Source: Lentzea sp. NBRC 102530
GTDB taxonomy: Bacteria > Actinomycetota > Actinomycetes > Mycobacteriales > Pseudonocardiaceae
Direction of reading: 5' to 3'
DNA: 64,000 nt
NCBI RefSeq assembly: GCF_030269365.1
Contig: NZ_BSTF01000004.1
Location: 434,001 to 498,000, forward strand
In this document: in pieces, positions 15,505 through 25,300 of the stretch
Layout of the letters: every line of letters begins with the position of its first letter
Position numbering within the stretch: the first letter of the stretch is position 1
Notes under the pieces: model-generated
Database searches by the model: none
What the model saw: only the letters and a program-made list of their open reading frames with translations
Told to the model about the DNA's origin: nothing
Translations under genes and position numbers: made by a program

Positions 15505-17436
15505 GTGCCAATCGAACGCTCCACCAGAACGGGTTTGGTGCCCCTCGTCGCAATCGGCTTCGCGGTGGCCGCGCTCGCGGCCGTCGCGCTGAGTTCGTTC
15601 GAGATCAACCCGCCGGTCGGTGTGCAGATCGTGCGAGTGCTGACCGAGACGGGTGCGGTGGTGACCATCGGCTCGTTGCTGCTGGCGGCTTTCCTCGTGC
15701 CACCGCAGAAGTCGGGCACTCTCGCAGCGGACGGCTACGCCGCGATGCGCACGGCCGGGTGGTTCGCGCTCGTGTGGCTCGTGGGCGCACTTCTGTCCGT
15801 GCCGTTCACCACAGCGGCCGCGATCGATCGTCCAGTGAGCTCGTTCACGTTCAGCCAGATGATGGCGACGGCGATGCTGCTGGAGCAGTCGAAGGCGTGG
15901 CTGCTGACGGCGATCATCGTGGCGTTGCTCGCGTTGGGCTGCCGTCTGGTGCTGTCGTGGGGATGGACGACCGTCCTGCTGTTCGGCGCCATCCTGGCGT
16001 TGATCCCGGTCGCCGTCACGGGACACTCGTCGTCGGGCGGCTCGCACGACATGGCGACGAACAGCCTGCTGTTCCACCTCGTCGCCGCGGTGCTGTGGGT
16101 GGGCGGCTTGATCGCGTTGCTCGCGCACGGCAGACGTGGCGGCGCGCACCTCCCGCTGGCCGCCACGAGGTTCTCGAAGATCGCGCTGGTGTGCTGGATC
16201 GTGATGGCCGTCTCCGGCGTCGTGAACGCGTTGGTGCGCATCACCCCCGCCGACCTCGTCACCTCGACCTACGGCTGGCTGACGCTCGGCAAGCTAGCGT
16301 GCCTGCTGCTGCTCGGCGTGTTCGGCTACTTCCAGCGCGAACGCGGCGTGAAGGGCGTCGTCGACGGCAAGCCGCGCGCGTTGCTCAGGCTCGCCGGCCT
16401 CGAAGTCCTGCTGATGATGTTCACCATCGGCCTGGCCGTGGCGCTGGCCCGCACGCCTCCGCCCGGCGGCAGCACGGACCTGCCCAGCCGCACCGAGATC
16501 GCCATCGGCTACGACCTCGACGGACCGCCCACGTTCGCGGCGATCCTCTTCGACTGGCGCTTCGACCTGGTCTTCGGCACCGCGGCGGTGGCACTCGCGG
16601 TCCTGTACGTCCTGGGTGTGCGCAGGCTCGTCCAGCGCGGCGACAAGTGGCCGGTCGGTCGCACGGCCGCGTGGCTGTGCGGCTGCTTCTCGCTGCTGTT
16701 CGCGACGTCGTCGGGCATGGGCAAGTACTCGCCGGCGATGTTCAGCGTCCACATGGAGGCGCACATGGTGCTCTCCATGCTGACGCCGATCCTGTTCGTC
16801 CTGGGCGGACCGGTCACGCTGGCGTTGCGCGCGCTGCCGGTGGGCAAGGAGGTGCCGGGCCCGCGCGAGTGGATCCTCGCGTTCGTGCACTCGCCGGTCG
16901 CGCGCCTGCTGACGAACCCGTTCGTGGCACTGGCGTTGTTCGTCGGCTCGTTCTACGCGCTGTACTTCTCGGGGCTCTTCGAGGCCGCGTTGCCGTTCCA
17001 CTGGGCGCACCTCGCGATGAACGCCCACTTCATCCTCGCGGGCTACGTCTTCTACTGGCCCGTGATCGGCGTGGACCCGGCACCGAACAAGCTGCCGCCG
17101 CTGGGCCGGCTGGGCCTGCTGTTCGCGTCGATCCCGTTCCACGCGTTCTTCGGCGTGGTGCTGATGAGTTCCGCGAACGTCATCGGCGAGCAGTTCTACC
17201 GGGGTCTCGCGCTGCCGTGGGTGCAGAACCTGCTGGAGGACCAGCGGCTCGGCGGCGGCATCGCGTGGGCGGCGGGGGAGATCCCGTTGCTGGTGGTGAT
17301 GGTCGCCCTGCTCACGCAGTGGGCGCGGCAGGACGGCCGGGACGCGAAGCGGCTGGACCGCAAGGCCGACGCCGATGGCGACGCCGACCTCGAGGCCTAC
17401 AACGCGATGCTGCGCAAGATGGCCGGGAAGGACTAG
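15505..17436 (+). CDS. CopD-CtaG fusion: copper resistance D domain plus cytochrome c oxidase assembly factor
   Basis: About 643 aa, an integral membrane protein. The N-terminal half (about 1-300) resembles CopD/YcnJ copper transport proteins. The C-terminal half (about 330-610) is a CtaG/caa3 assembly domain with conserved FSVHMEAHMVLSMLTPILFVLGGPVTLALRALP, HFILAGYVFYWPVIGVDP and FHAFFGVVLM. Such fusions are widespread in actinobacteria and are thought to deliver copper to the oxidase. The start GTG at 15505 is preceded by TAGGCT (15492-15497) seven bases away. The last 15 or so residues are charged (KADADGDADLEAYNAMLRKM). It overlaps the convergent ABC permease gene by 4 bp. Confidence 0.88.
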   Translation: MPIERSTRTGLVPLVAIGFAVAALAAVALSSFEINPPVGVQIVRVLTETGAVVTIGSLLLAAFLVPPQKSGTLAADGYAAMRTAGWFALVWLVGALLSVPFTTAAAIDRPVSSFTFSQMMATAMLLEQSKAWLLTAIIVALLALGCRLVLSWGWTTVLLFGAILALIPVAVTGHSSSGGSHDMATNSLLFHLVAAVLWVGGLIALLAHGRRGGAHLPLAATRFSKIALVCWIVMAVSGVVNALVRITPADLVTSTYGWLTLGKLACLLLLGVFGYFQRERGVKGVVDGKPRALLRLAGLEVLLMMFTIGLAVALARTPPPGGSTDLPSRTEIAIGYDLDGPPTFAAILFDWRFDLVFGTAAVALAVLYVLGVRRLVQRGDKWPVGRTAAWLCGCFSLLFATSSGMGKYSPAMFSVHMEAHMVLSMLTPILFVLGGPVTLALRALPVGKEVPGPREWILAFVHSPVARLLTNPFVALALFVGSFYALYFSGLFEAALPFHWAHLAMNAHFILAGYVFYWPVIGVDPAPNKLPPLGRLGLLFASIPFHAFFGVVLMSSANVIGEQFYRGLALPWVQNLLEDQRLGGGIAWAAGEIPLLVVMVALLTQWARQDGRDAKRLDRKADADGDADLEAYNAMLRKMAGKD

Positions 17437-18230
17437 ACCGACAGCGGCCTGCGGAACCCTCGGACCGCGAAGAACGCGCCGATCGCCGCGATCACGCCGC
17501 TCGTGACCAGCGCGCCGGCCACTCCCGTGACGGGGTGGGCGAGCGCCAGGCTGCGGGCGGCGTCGACCGCGTAGGTCAGCGGGTTGACCTTGGCGATCGC
17601 CTGCAGCCAGCCCGGCAGGCCGTTGATCGGCACGAACGCGCTGGACGCGAACATCAGCGGGAACATCGCCAGGAAGCCCACGGTCTGCATGAGCTCCGCC
17701 TTGCGGACCCACGCGGCGATCGCGATGAACACCCAGCTCAGCGCCCAGCCGACGACCAGGGCGAGGCCGAGGGCGGCGAGGGTGCCGAGCACACCGCCGT
17801 CCGGCCGGAAGCCGAACACCAGCACGCCGAACGCGATCATCAGCACGAGCTGGAAGGCGGTGCGCACGGCGTCGGACAGGTTGCGCGCCAACAGGACCGT
17901 GCTCGGGCGGATGGGCAGCGAACGGAACCGTGCGAGCACACCGTTCGACATGTCCTGCACGAGCCCGATGCCGGACGCGAGAGAGGACTGCATCGCGGTG
18001 TTCACGAGGATCGCGGGCAGCAGGAAGTCGATGTAACTCATACCCGGCGGGAAGTTCGCCGTGGACGTGATGCTGCCGAAGATCTGGCTGAACAGGGTCA
18101 ACATGATCAACGGTTGCAGGATGCTGAAGAAGACGAGTGCGGGCGTGCGCAGCAACGCGCGCAGCGAACGGCCGGTCAGCACGAGGACTTGCGTCGGGTA
18201 ACTGCTGCCGTGCCAGGTCAATGTCGCCAT
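17433..18230 (-). CDS. ABC-2 type permease, DrrB-like
   Basis: This 265-aa protein has about six transmembrane helices and the ABC-2 permease pattern (LRALLRTPALVFFSILQPLIMLTLFSQIF; central loop NGVLARFRSLPIRPSTVLLARN; INGLPGWLQAIAKVNPLTYAVDAARSL). It matches DrrB-type exporters of drugs or lipids. It is third in the TetR-DrrA-DrrB operon, starting 9 bp after the ATPase stop, and is expected to form the membrane channel with two copies of that ATPase. The substrate is unknown. Confidence 0.92.
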   Translation of the reverse strand: MATLTWHGSSYPTQVLVLTGRSLRALLRTPALVFFSILQPLIMLTLFSQIFGSITSTANFPPGMSYIDFLLPAILVNTAMQSSLASGIGLVQDMSNGVLARFRSLPIRPSTVLLARNLSDAVRTAFQLVLMIAFGVLVFGFRPDGGVLGTLAALGLALVVGWALSWVFIAIAAWVRKAELMQTVGFLAMFPLMFASSAFVPINGLPGWLQAIAKVNPLTYAVDAARSLALAHPVTGVAGALVTSGVIAAIGAFFAVRGFRRPLSV

Positions 18231-18239
18231 GATTTTCCC

Positions 18240-19163
18240 CTAGTTCGCGGCGAGCGTGAGGTAGACGTCGTCCAAGGTGGGCTCTTTGAGGCCGATCTCG
18301 TGTGCCTCCAAGCCGTTGTCGTCCAACGCGCGCACGACCGTCGCAAGGTCACGTGACGCGCTGACGGGCGTGGTGAGCGTGAGGCCCTCCGCGACCGGGT
18401 GCAGCCCAACGGAGTTGATGGCCTGCAACGCCTTGTCCACTTCGGACACCGAGTCGAGCGTCACGGTCACCGTGCGCTGGCCGACCTGGGCCTTGAGCTC
18501 GGCTGAGGTGCCCGAGGCGACGACCTTCCCGTGGGACAGCACGGTGATCGAGTCCGCGAGGCGGTCGGCCTCGTCCAGGTACTGGGTCGTGAGCAGCACG
18601 GTCGTTCCGTCCGCGACGAGCTTCTCGACGATCTCCCACATCGCGAGGCGGCTGGCCGGGTCGAGGCCGGTGGTCGGCTCGTCCAGGAACAGCACCTCGG
18701 GGTTGCCGACCAGCGACGCGGCCAGGTCGAGGCGCCGCCGCATGCCGCCGGAGTAGGTCTTGGCGTTGCGCTTGGCCGCGTCGGTGAGGTCGAACTGCTC
18801 CAGCAGGTCGTCCGCGCGGGCGTGGGCCTGGGCGCGGCTCGCGCCGAGCAGGCGGGCGATCAGCACGAGGTTGTCGTGACCGCTCAGCTGCTCGTCGACG
18901 GCGGCGAACTGGCCGGTCAGGCCGATGCGGCTGCGGACCTCGTGACTCTGCTTCACGACGTCGAACCCGGCGACCCTCGCGCTGCCACCGGACGGCGGCA
19001 GCATCGTCGTGAGGACGTTGACCAGTGTGGTCTTGCCGGCGCCGTTGTGGCCGAGGAGGCCCAGGACGGAGCCCTTCTTCGCGGTGACGCTCACGCCTTC
19101 CAGCGCGTTCACGTCACCGAACCTCTTGCTGACGTCGTGGGCCTCGATCATGAGCTCACTCAT
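18240..19163 (-). CDS. ABC exporter ATP-binding protein, DrrA-like
   Basis: This 307-aa ATPase has Walker A GHNGAGKTT (38-46), signature TYSGGMRRRLDLA, Walker B VLFLDEPTTGLDP, and the C-terminal extension typical of DrrA (LSHGKVVASGTSAELKAQVG ... LKEPTLDDVYLTLAAN). It pairs with the permease downstream. The ATG at 19163 overlaps the TetR stop (ATGA), so it is translationally coupled to its probable repressor. A frame that stays open upstream is just the TetR gene read in another frame. Confidence 0.94.
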   Translation of the reverse strand: MSELMIEAHDVSKRFGDVNALEGVSVTAKKGSVLGLLGHNGAGKTTLVNVLTTMLPPSGGSARVAGFDVVKQSHEVRSRIGLTGQFAAVDEQLSGHDNLVLIARLLGASRAQAHARADDLLEQFDLTDAAKRNAKTYSGGMRRRLDLAASLVGNPEVLFLDEPTTGLDPASRLAMWEIVEKLVADGTTVLLTTQYLDEADRLADSITVLSHGKVVASGTSAELKAQVGQRTVTVTLDSVSEVDKALQAINSVGLHPVAEGLTLTTPVSASRDLATVVRALDDNGLEAHEIGLKEPTLDDVYLTLAAN

Positions 19164-19765
19164 CTGGTCTCCCCCTTGAGCGCGCCGTGCAGGAAGAGCT
19201 CGACGACCTCGGCCGGTTCGGCGGCGGTCTGGCCGAAGCCCGAGCCCATGCGGTTCGTGAAGACGGTGCCGAGCAACATGCGCCCGGCGAGGTCTGGGCT
19301 GACGCGCAGGTCCGCGTCGTCGAAGAGGCGCGAGACGGCGTCGGACAGCTGCTGCATGCCGACCGGCGGCCCCTTGTGCTTCTGGTGGTCGCCGTCGTGC
19401 GGGTGGTAGCCGGACTCGCGCAACGTGCCGATGAGGCCCCACATGCGGTCGAGGTAGCCGCTGAACGCCGCCACTCCCGCGACGAGTCGTTCCTCCAGCG
19501 GCACGTCCGCCGGGATGGCGTCGAGGAGTGCGATCTCCTCGTCGGACCGCAGCGCGCGTTGCACGCACGCGTCGAGCAGTTCCGCCTTGTCCTTGAAGAC
19601 GCGGAACACCGTTCCCTCCGCGATGCCGGCCGCGGCGGCGATCTGGCTGGTGGTGACGTTCGCGCCGGCCTTCACGACGAGTGGCAGCGTCGCCTGGACG
19701 ATCGCTTCGCGGCGATCTTCCGGGCTCATCGCGGGGGCGCGGCGGCGGCGTGGTTCCTCTGACAC
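19160..19765 (-). CDS. TetR-family repressor of the DrrAB-like exporter
   Basis: About 201 aa from GTG 19765. The helix-turn-helix (REAIVQATLPLVVKAGANVTTSQIAAAAGIAEGTVFRVFKDKAELLDACV) is followed by a variable ligand domain. The GTG is chosen because a promoter fits it exactly: TTGACA (19797-19802), 18-bp spacer, TACAGT (19773-19778), seven bases, GTG. A longer frame from GTG 19789 would start inside the operator and promoter. The spacer holds a 20-bp palindrome and a second copy lies just upstream, so autorepression of the whole tetR-drrA-drrB operon, relieved by exporter substrate, is very likely. Confidence 0.9.
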   Translation of the reverse strand: MSEEPRRRRAPAMSPEDRREAIVQATLPLVVKAGANVTTSQIAAAAGIAEGTVFRVFKDKAELLDACVQRALRSDEEIALLDAIPADVPLEERLVAGVAAFSGYLDRMWGLIGTLRESGYHPHDGDHQKHKGPPVGMQQLSDAVSRLFDDADLRVSPDLAGRMLLGTVFTNRMGSGFGQTAAEPAEVVELFLHGALKGETR

Positions 19766-19772
19766 GTCCGCA

Positions 19773-19802
19773 ACTGTATGAGTGAGCACTCACTCATGTC
19801 AA
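19773..19802 (-). promoter_or_regulatory. Promoter of the tetR-drrAB operon
   Basis: Minus strand: -35 TTGACA (19797-19802), 18-bp spacer, -10 TACAGT (19773-19778), and seven bases to the GTG at 19765. This is the clearest sigma-70-like promoter in the window and predicts a leaderless message. Confidence 0.75.
19778..19797. promoter_or_regulatory. TetR operator copy 1
   Basis: ATGAGTGAGCACTCACTCAT is a perfect 9-2-9 inverted repeat filling the spacer between -35 and -10 of the tetR promoter, where repressor binding would block RNA polymerase. Confidence 0.8.
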
Positions 19803-19821
19803 TGAGTGGGCGCTCACTCAC
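19802..19821. promoter_or_regulatory. TetR operator copy 2
   Basis: ATGAGTGGGCGCTCACTCAC repeats most of copy 1 with TGAGTG/CACTCA arms. It starts 24 bp from copy 1 and overlaps the -35 edge. Two sites about two helical turns apart suggest cooperative binding. Confidence 0.7.
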
Positions 19822-19895
19822 TCGCGTCCGCTCCAGCGTCGCCCTAGCACGGACCACCGACAATTCCGGGGCGTGAAGCCGTTCAAGATCTCGAC

Positions 19896-19922
19896 CTGTC
19901 CACAGCTCGCGAGTTGTCCACA
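19896..19922 (+). promoter_or_regulatory. Two DnaA-box-like sites upstream of ssb
   Basis: CTGTCCACA (19896-19904) and TTGTCCACA (19914-19922) match the actinobacterial DnaA box TTGTCCACA, the second exactly and the first with one change. They are 18 bp apart, in the same orientation, about 80-105 bp before the ssb ATG. This could link ssb expression to replication initiation. Binding is inferred, not shown. Confidence 0.5.
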
Positions 19923-20000
19923 GATCCGTCGCGACCCCGCCCGGCGCGTTCGTCCCCCGAGCAATCTGGACCACGACCCCGCGACCTGGAGGCGAGCCCG

Positions 20001-20414
20001 ATGTCCTGGAATTCCACGATGATCACCTGCGTTGGCACTGTCGTCAGCGACATCACGTACAAACACGGCGAGGACGGCAAATCGCACGCGTTCTTCCGCA
20101 TCAACTCGACCGAGCGCCGCTACAACACCGCGCTCGGGGAGTGGGAGGACGGCGAGGTCCTGTGGCTCGGCGTCACGTGCTGGCGCAAGCTCGCCGACAG
20201 CGTGAAGACCACGCTGTCCAAGGGCGATCCGGTGATCGTCCAGGGCAAGCTGCGGATCCGCACGTACGAGAAGGACGACGTGAAGCGGCAGGCGTTCAAC
20301 CTCGACGCCATGCACGTCGGGTTGGATTTGAGTCGCGTGCAGTCACTGGGCGCCGCTCCGCTCGTTGAGCCTCGGGCCGCCGAAGATCTTGCCGAGGAAC
20401 CGGTTCCGTTCTGA
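20001..20414 (+). CDS. ssb: Single-stranded DNA-binding protein
   Basis: This 137-aa protein is an OB-fold SSB (MITCVGTVVSDITYKHG ... SHAFFRINSTERRYN ... LWLGVTCWRKLADSVKTTLSKGDPVIVQGKLRIRTYEKDD) with a short tail ending EEPVPF. The acidic tip resembles, but is weaker than, the DDDIPF tail that recruits partners. It is shorter than the main actinobacterial SSB (about 150-180 aa with a Gly-rich linker), so it may be a secondary paralog. The ATG at 20001 has GGAGG at 19988-19992. DnaA-box-like sites lie upstream and ettA follows in the same direction after 262 bp. Confidence 0.9.
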   Translation: MSWNSTMITCVGTVVSDITYKHGEDGKSHAFFRINSTERRYNTALGEWEDGEVLWLGVTCWRKLADSVKTTLSKGDPVIVQGKLRIRTYEKDDVKRQAFNLDAMHVGLDLSRVQSLGAAPLVEPRAAEDLAEEPVPF

Positions 20415-20676
20415 TCCGTTCGGGGCAACCGTGTGCCGGACTTCGGGAAGCCACCCGAACGGGTAGCGCGCGCCGGAGAAGATGTACCCACCGAGATCCA
20501 CGAAGAAGGAGGGAAGCTCGTAGATCGGGGCCGCCGAGGACCGATCGCCGACAACCGTTCACGTTCGAACGGAACGAGCAGGTCACCGACTCGCGTGACG
20601 CTGGTTCCGGGGGTGGGCGGCTGCTTGTCGGCGACCGAGGTCAGGAGCCTCCGGGCACCGCTCTACGATCGCCGCC

Positions 20677-22353
<1,677 letters not shown>

Positions 22354-22371
22354 GAGGGCAACGGCGACGTC

Positions 22372-25300
22372 GTGGCGGCGAGGGGCGAGACGCAGGCGAA
22401 CGTCGAGGTGAGCACGCTGGTCGTGCCCGCCTGGATGCTGCGTTGGCGCGCACCGGAGCTCGCTCTGGTGCTGGGCGAGCGCGCGGTCGCGCTCGCCTCG
22501 ACCCGCCGCGACGAGGCCGACCGTCTGCGGGCGGAGTCGCTGGTGGTCTTCGCGGGCAACCGCGTCGGCCGCGGCGTCCGCTTCGCGGACCGGGCGATCG
22601 ACGCCCTGAAGGCGGCCGAGAAGGCCGGTGAGCACGAGACCGGGTGGTTGCTGCGGGTCGAACTCGCGGAGTGCGCCCGGTCCGTCGGAGCCCCGCTGAC
22701 GGGGTTCGCAGCGGTCGCGCCGGTGCTCGAAGCGCCGGACGTGCCCGCGGAACTGCGGGCGTCGGCGCTGGTGCAGGCCAGCGAGTGCCTGGTGACGGTG
22801 GGCCGCGGCGACGAGGCCACGCTGGCCCTCGCCGAGGCCGACCAGCTCTACGTCGCCGACACGACGCTCGACGAGGACGCACGTCTGCTGCTGCGCGGGA
22901 TGATCCGCGCGGTGCAGGCCGCGCAGCACCGCAGGTGGGGCGATCTCGCCGCCGCCATCGGGGCCGCGCGGGAGGGCCTCGACCTGCTGAGCAGGTTCTC
23001 GGATCCGGCCGCGGACAGCGGTCAGGGCGTCGCCCGGCTCACGCTGGAACTGGCGCTCTCGCTGATGGACGCGAACCGCCTGCTCGACGCCACCGACGTC
23101 GGCACCCCGGTGCTGGAGCGTCCGGTGCGCGCGCCGTCGGCGTCCGACACGGGCTGGCTGCGCCTCGCGCTCGCCACCCGCGTGCACCTGCCCGCCGGCC
23201 GGGTCGCGCTGGCCCGCGAAATGCTGCGGGAGGCCGCGGCGAGCGCCGAACGCCACCAGCTCGACACCCTGCTCGCGGAAAGCCTGCTCGCGCTGGCCCA
23301 CGTGCACGAGGTGTCCGGGGAACTGGCCGACGCGCTCACGAACCTGCGTTCCGCCCACGCCGCCGAACGCCGCCGCGCCCGCGCCGTCTACGCGGTGCGC
23401 GCCCGCCTCGCCGCGGAGTTCTCCGGCGTCCACCGCCAGCCGGCCGACCTGCACCAGCAGCTGGCGAGCCTGCTCCGCCCGGTCGAGGGCATGCAGGTGG
23501 TCACCGACGGCGTGCTGTCCGCCGCACTGAAGCAACAACTCCGGCAGTGGCGCCCGGTCCAGGTCCGCAAGGGCGATGGGCTGAACAAGCGCGTCCGGCG
23601 CGCTGCCGAGGACATGACCGTGGAAGGTTTGTCCGCGGCCCGCCAGCACGCCGCCGACCGGTGGCGCATGGTCCAGCCGTTCGGCGAACCCGATGACAAG
23701 ATGCCGGAATCCGTGGAACAGCCACCCGCCCCCCTGCCGTCTTCCCCTTCCCCCTCTCCGTCCGACCGCACCGTCCCGGCCTCGGGCCTGATCGCCTCGG
23801 CGGGCGCCATGGTGAGCGGCCGCCGACGGGCCGCCCGAGTGGCCGCGGGCGAGATCGACGACCGCCCGACCACCATCGCCGAGATCCCGGCGGTGCCCGC
23901 CGATCCCGAAGCGCCTGCCCCGTCGGGGCAACAGCCCCCGCTGACCGTGGAGCAGGAGCGCAAGCGCAAGGTCGAGCAGCAGCTGATGGAGCTGCAACGC
24001 GAGGCCCGCCGCCAGATCGAGCAAGAACGCCAGGCCCGCGCCGAGCAGCGGGCCCAGGCGGAACGCGAAGCCCAGGCCGCCGAGGAAGCCGCGCGGCAGG
24101 AGCTGGCCAGGCAGGACGCGGCGCGCCAGGAGGCCGCCCGCCTGGAAGCGGCCCGCGAGGAGGCAGCCCGCCACCAGGCGGCACGCGAGGAGGCCGCACG
24201 GCAGGAGCTGGCTCGCCAGGAGGCCGCCCGCGAGGAGGCCGCGCGTCAGGAAGCCGCCCGCGAAGAGGCCGCCCGTCAGGAAGCGGCCCGCCAGGAGGCC
24301 GCCCGCGAAGAGGCCGCTCGCCAGGAAGCGGTCCGCCAGGAAGCCGCGCGCAAAGAGGCGGCGCGCCAGGAGGCCGCGAGGCAGGAAGCCGCCCGCGAGG
24401 ACGCTCTGCGCCAGGAACTGGCGAGGCAGGAAGCGATCCGCCAGGAGAACGCCCGCAAGGAGGAGGCCCGCCGCGAGGCCGCGCGTCAGGAAGCGGTCCG
24501 CCGCGACGTGGCCCGCCAGGAAGCGGCGCACCAGGAGGTGGCCCGCCAGGCCGTGGAGCGCGAAGCGGTGGCGAAGAAGGCCGCCGCCCGCGACGACGAG
24601 TCGAGACCGCAGCCGGAAAGCGTCCTCGACATGCTCAAGGCCCAGGGCCTGCGCGCGGGCGGCCGCCGTCGCCGGGCCCAGGAAGCGGAGCAGCAGGCGG
24701 AAACCCCGTCGTGGCGGGTGGAACCGCCGTCGTCCTCGTCCCAGGACGAGCCGAAGAAGGACTACTTCGCCGACGCGGGCGCCCCACCCCGCCCGAGCTA
24801 CTTCACCGACCACGACACTTCGGACACCGCGACCCGCTCGTCCCTCTCGGCGGCGTTCTCCCGCCCGCCCGCGGCCCCGGACTTCGGGCCGCACCAGGAC
24901 GCCGAGCCCGCCTACCCGCTGCACACCCCGGCAGTGGGCTTCCCCGCGGCCTCCCAGGACCCGGACGAGCGCAAGCTCCCGGACCTGGACTTCAGCAGCC
25001 TCGACTTCAGCACCCCCAAGGCAGCGACGGCCTCGGTCCCCACCCCGCCGGCCGACACCCCGAACCCGGACGAGAAGCCGCTCCCACCGCTCCCGGACGA
25101 GGTGCCGACGGTCCCCGCCCCGCCCGAGATCCCGGCGCCGCAAGAACCGGACCTGCTGTCGACGACGTTCCTGAGCTCAGCGGACGTGGAGGACGACGAC
25201 ACCCCGCAGGCCCCGGCCGCTCCGGTGCAGGCGCAGCAGCCCGAGCAGCCGCAGCCCACCTTCGGCACGCAGACGGGCTTCGGCAGCCAACTCGGCTACG

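Noticed and set aside
15759..18356. 865-aa plus-strand open frame across CopD-CtaG and the ABC permease
   Set aside because: It runs through two real genes in another frame and on the opposite strand of one, and its translation is Arg/Gly-rich noise.
17433..19793. Secondary-metabolite cluster suggested by DrrA/DrrB-like exporter
   Set aside because: No biosynthetic genes flank the exporter; it appears to be a stand-alone, TetR-controlled efflux unit.
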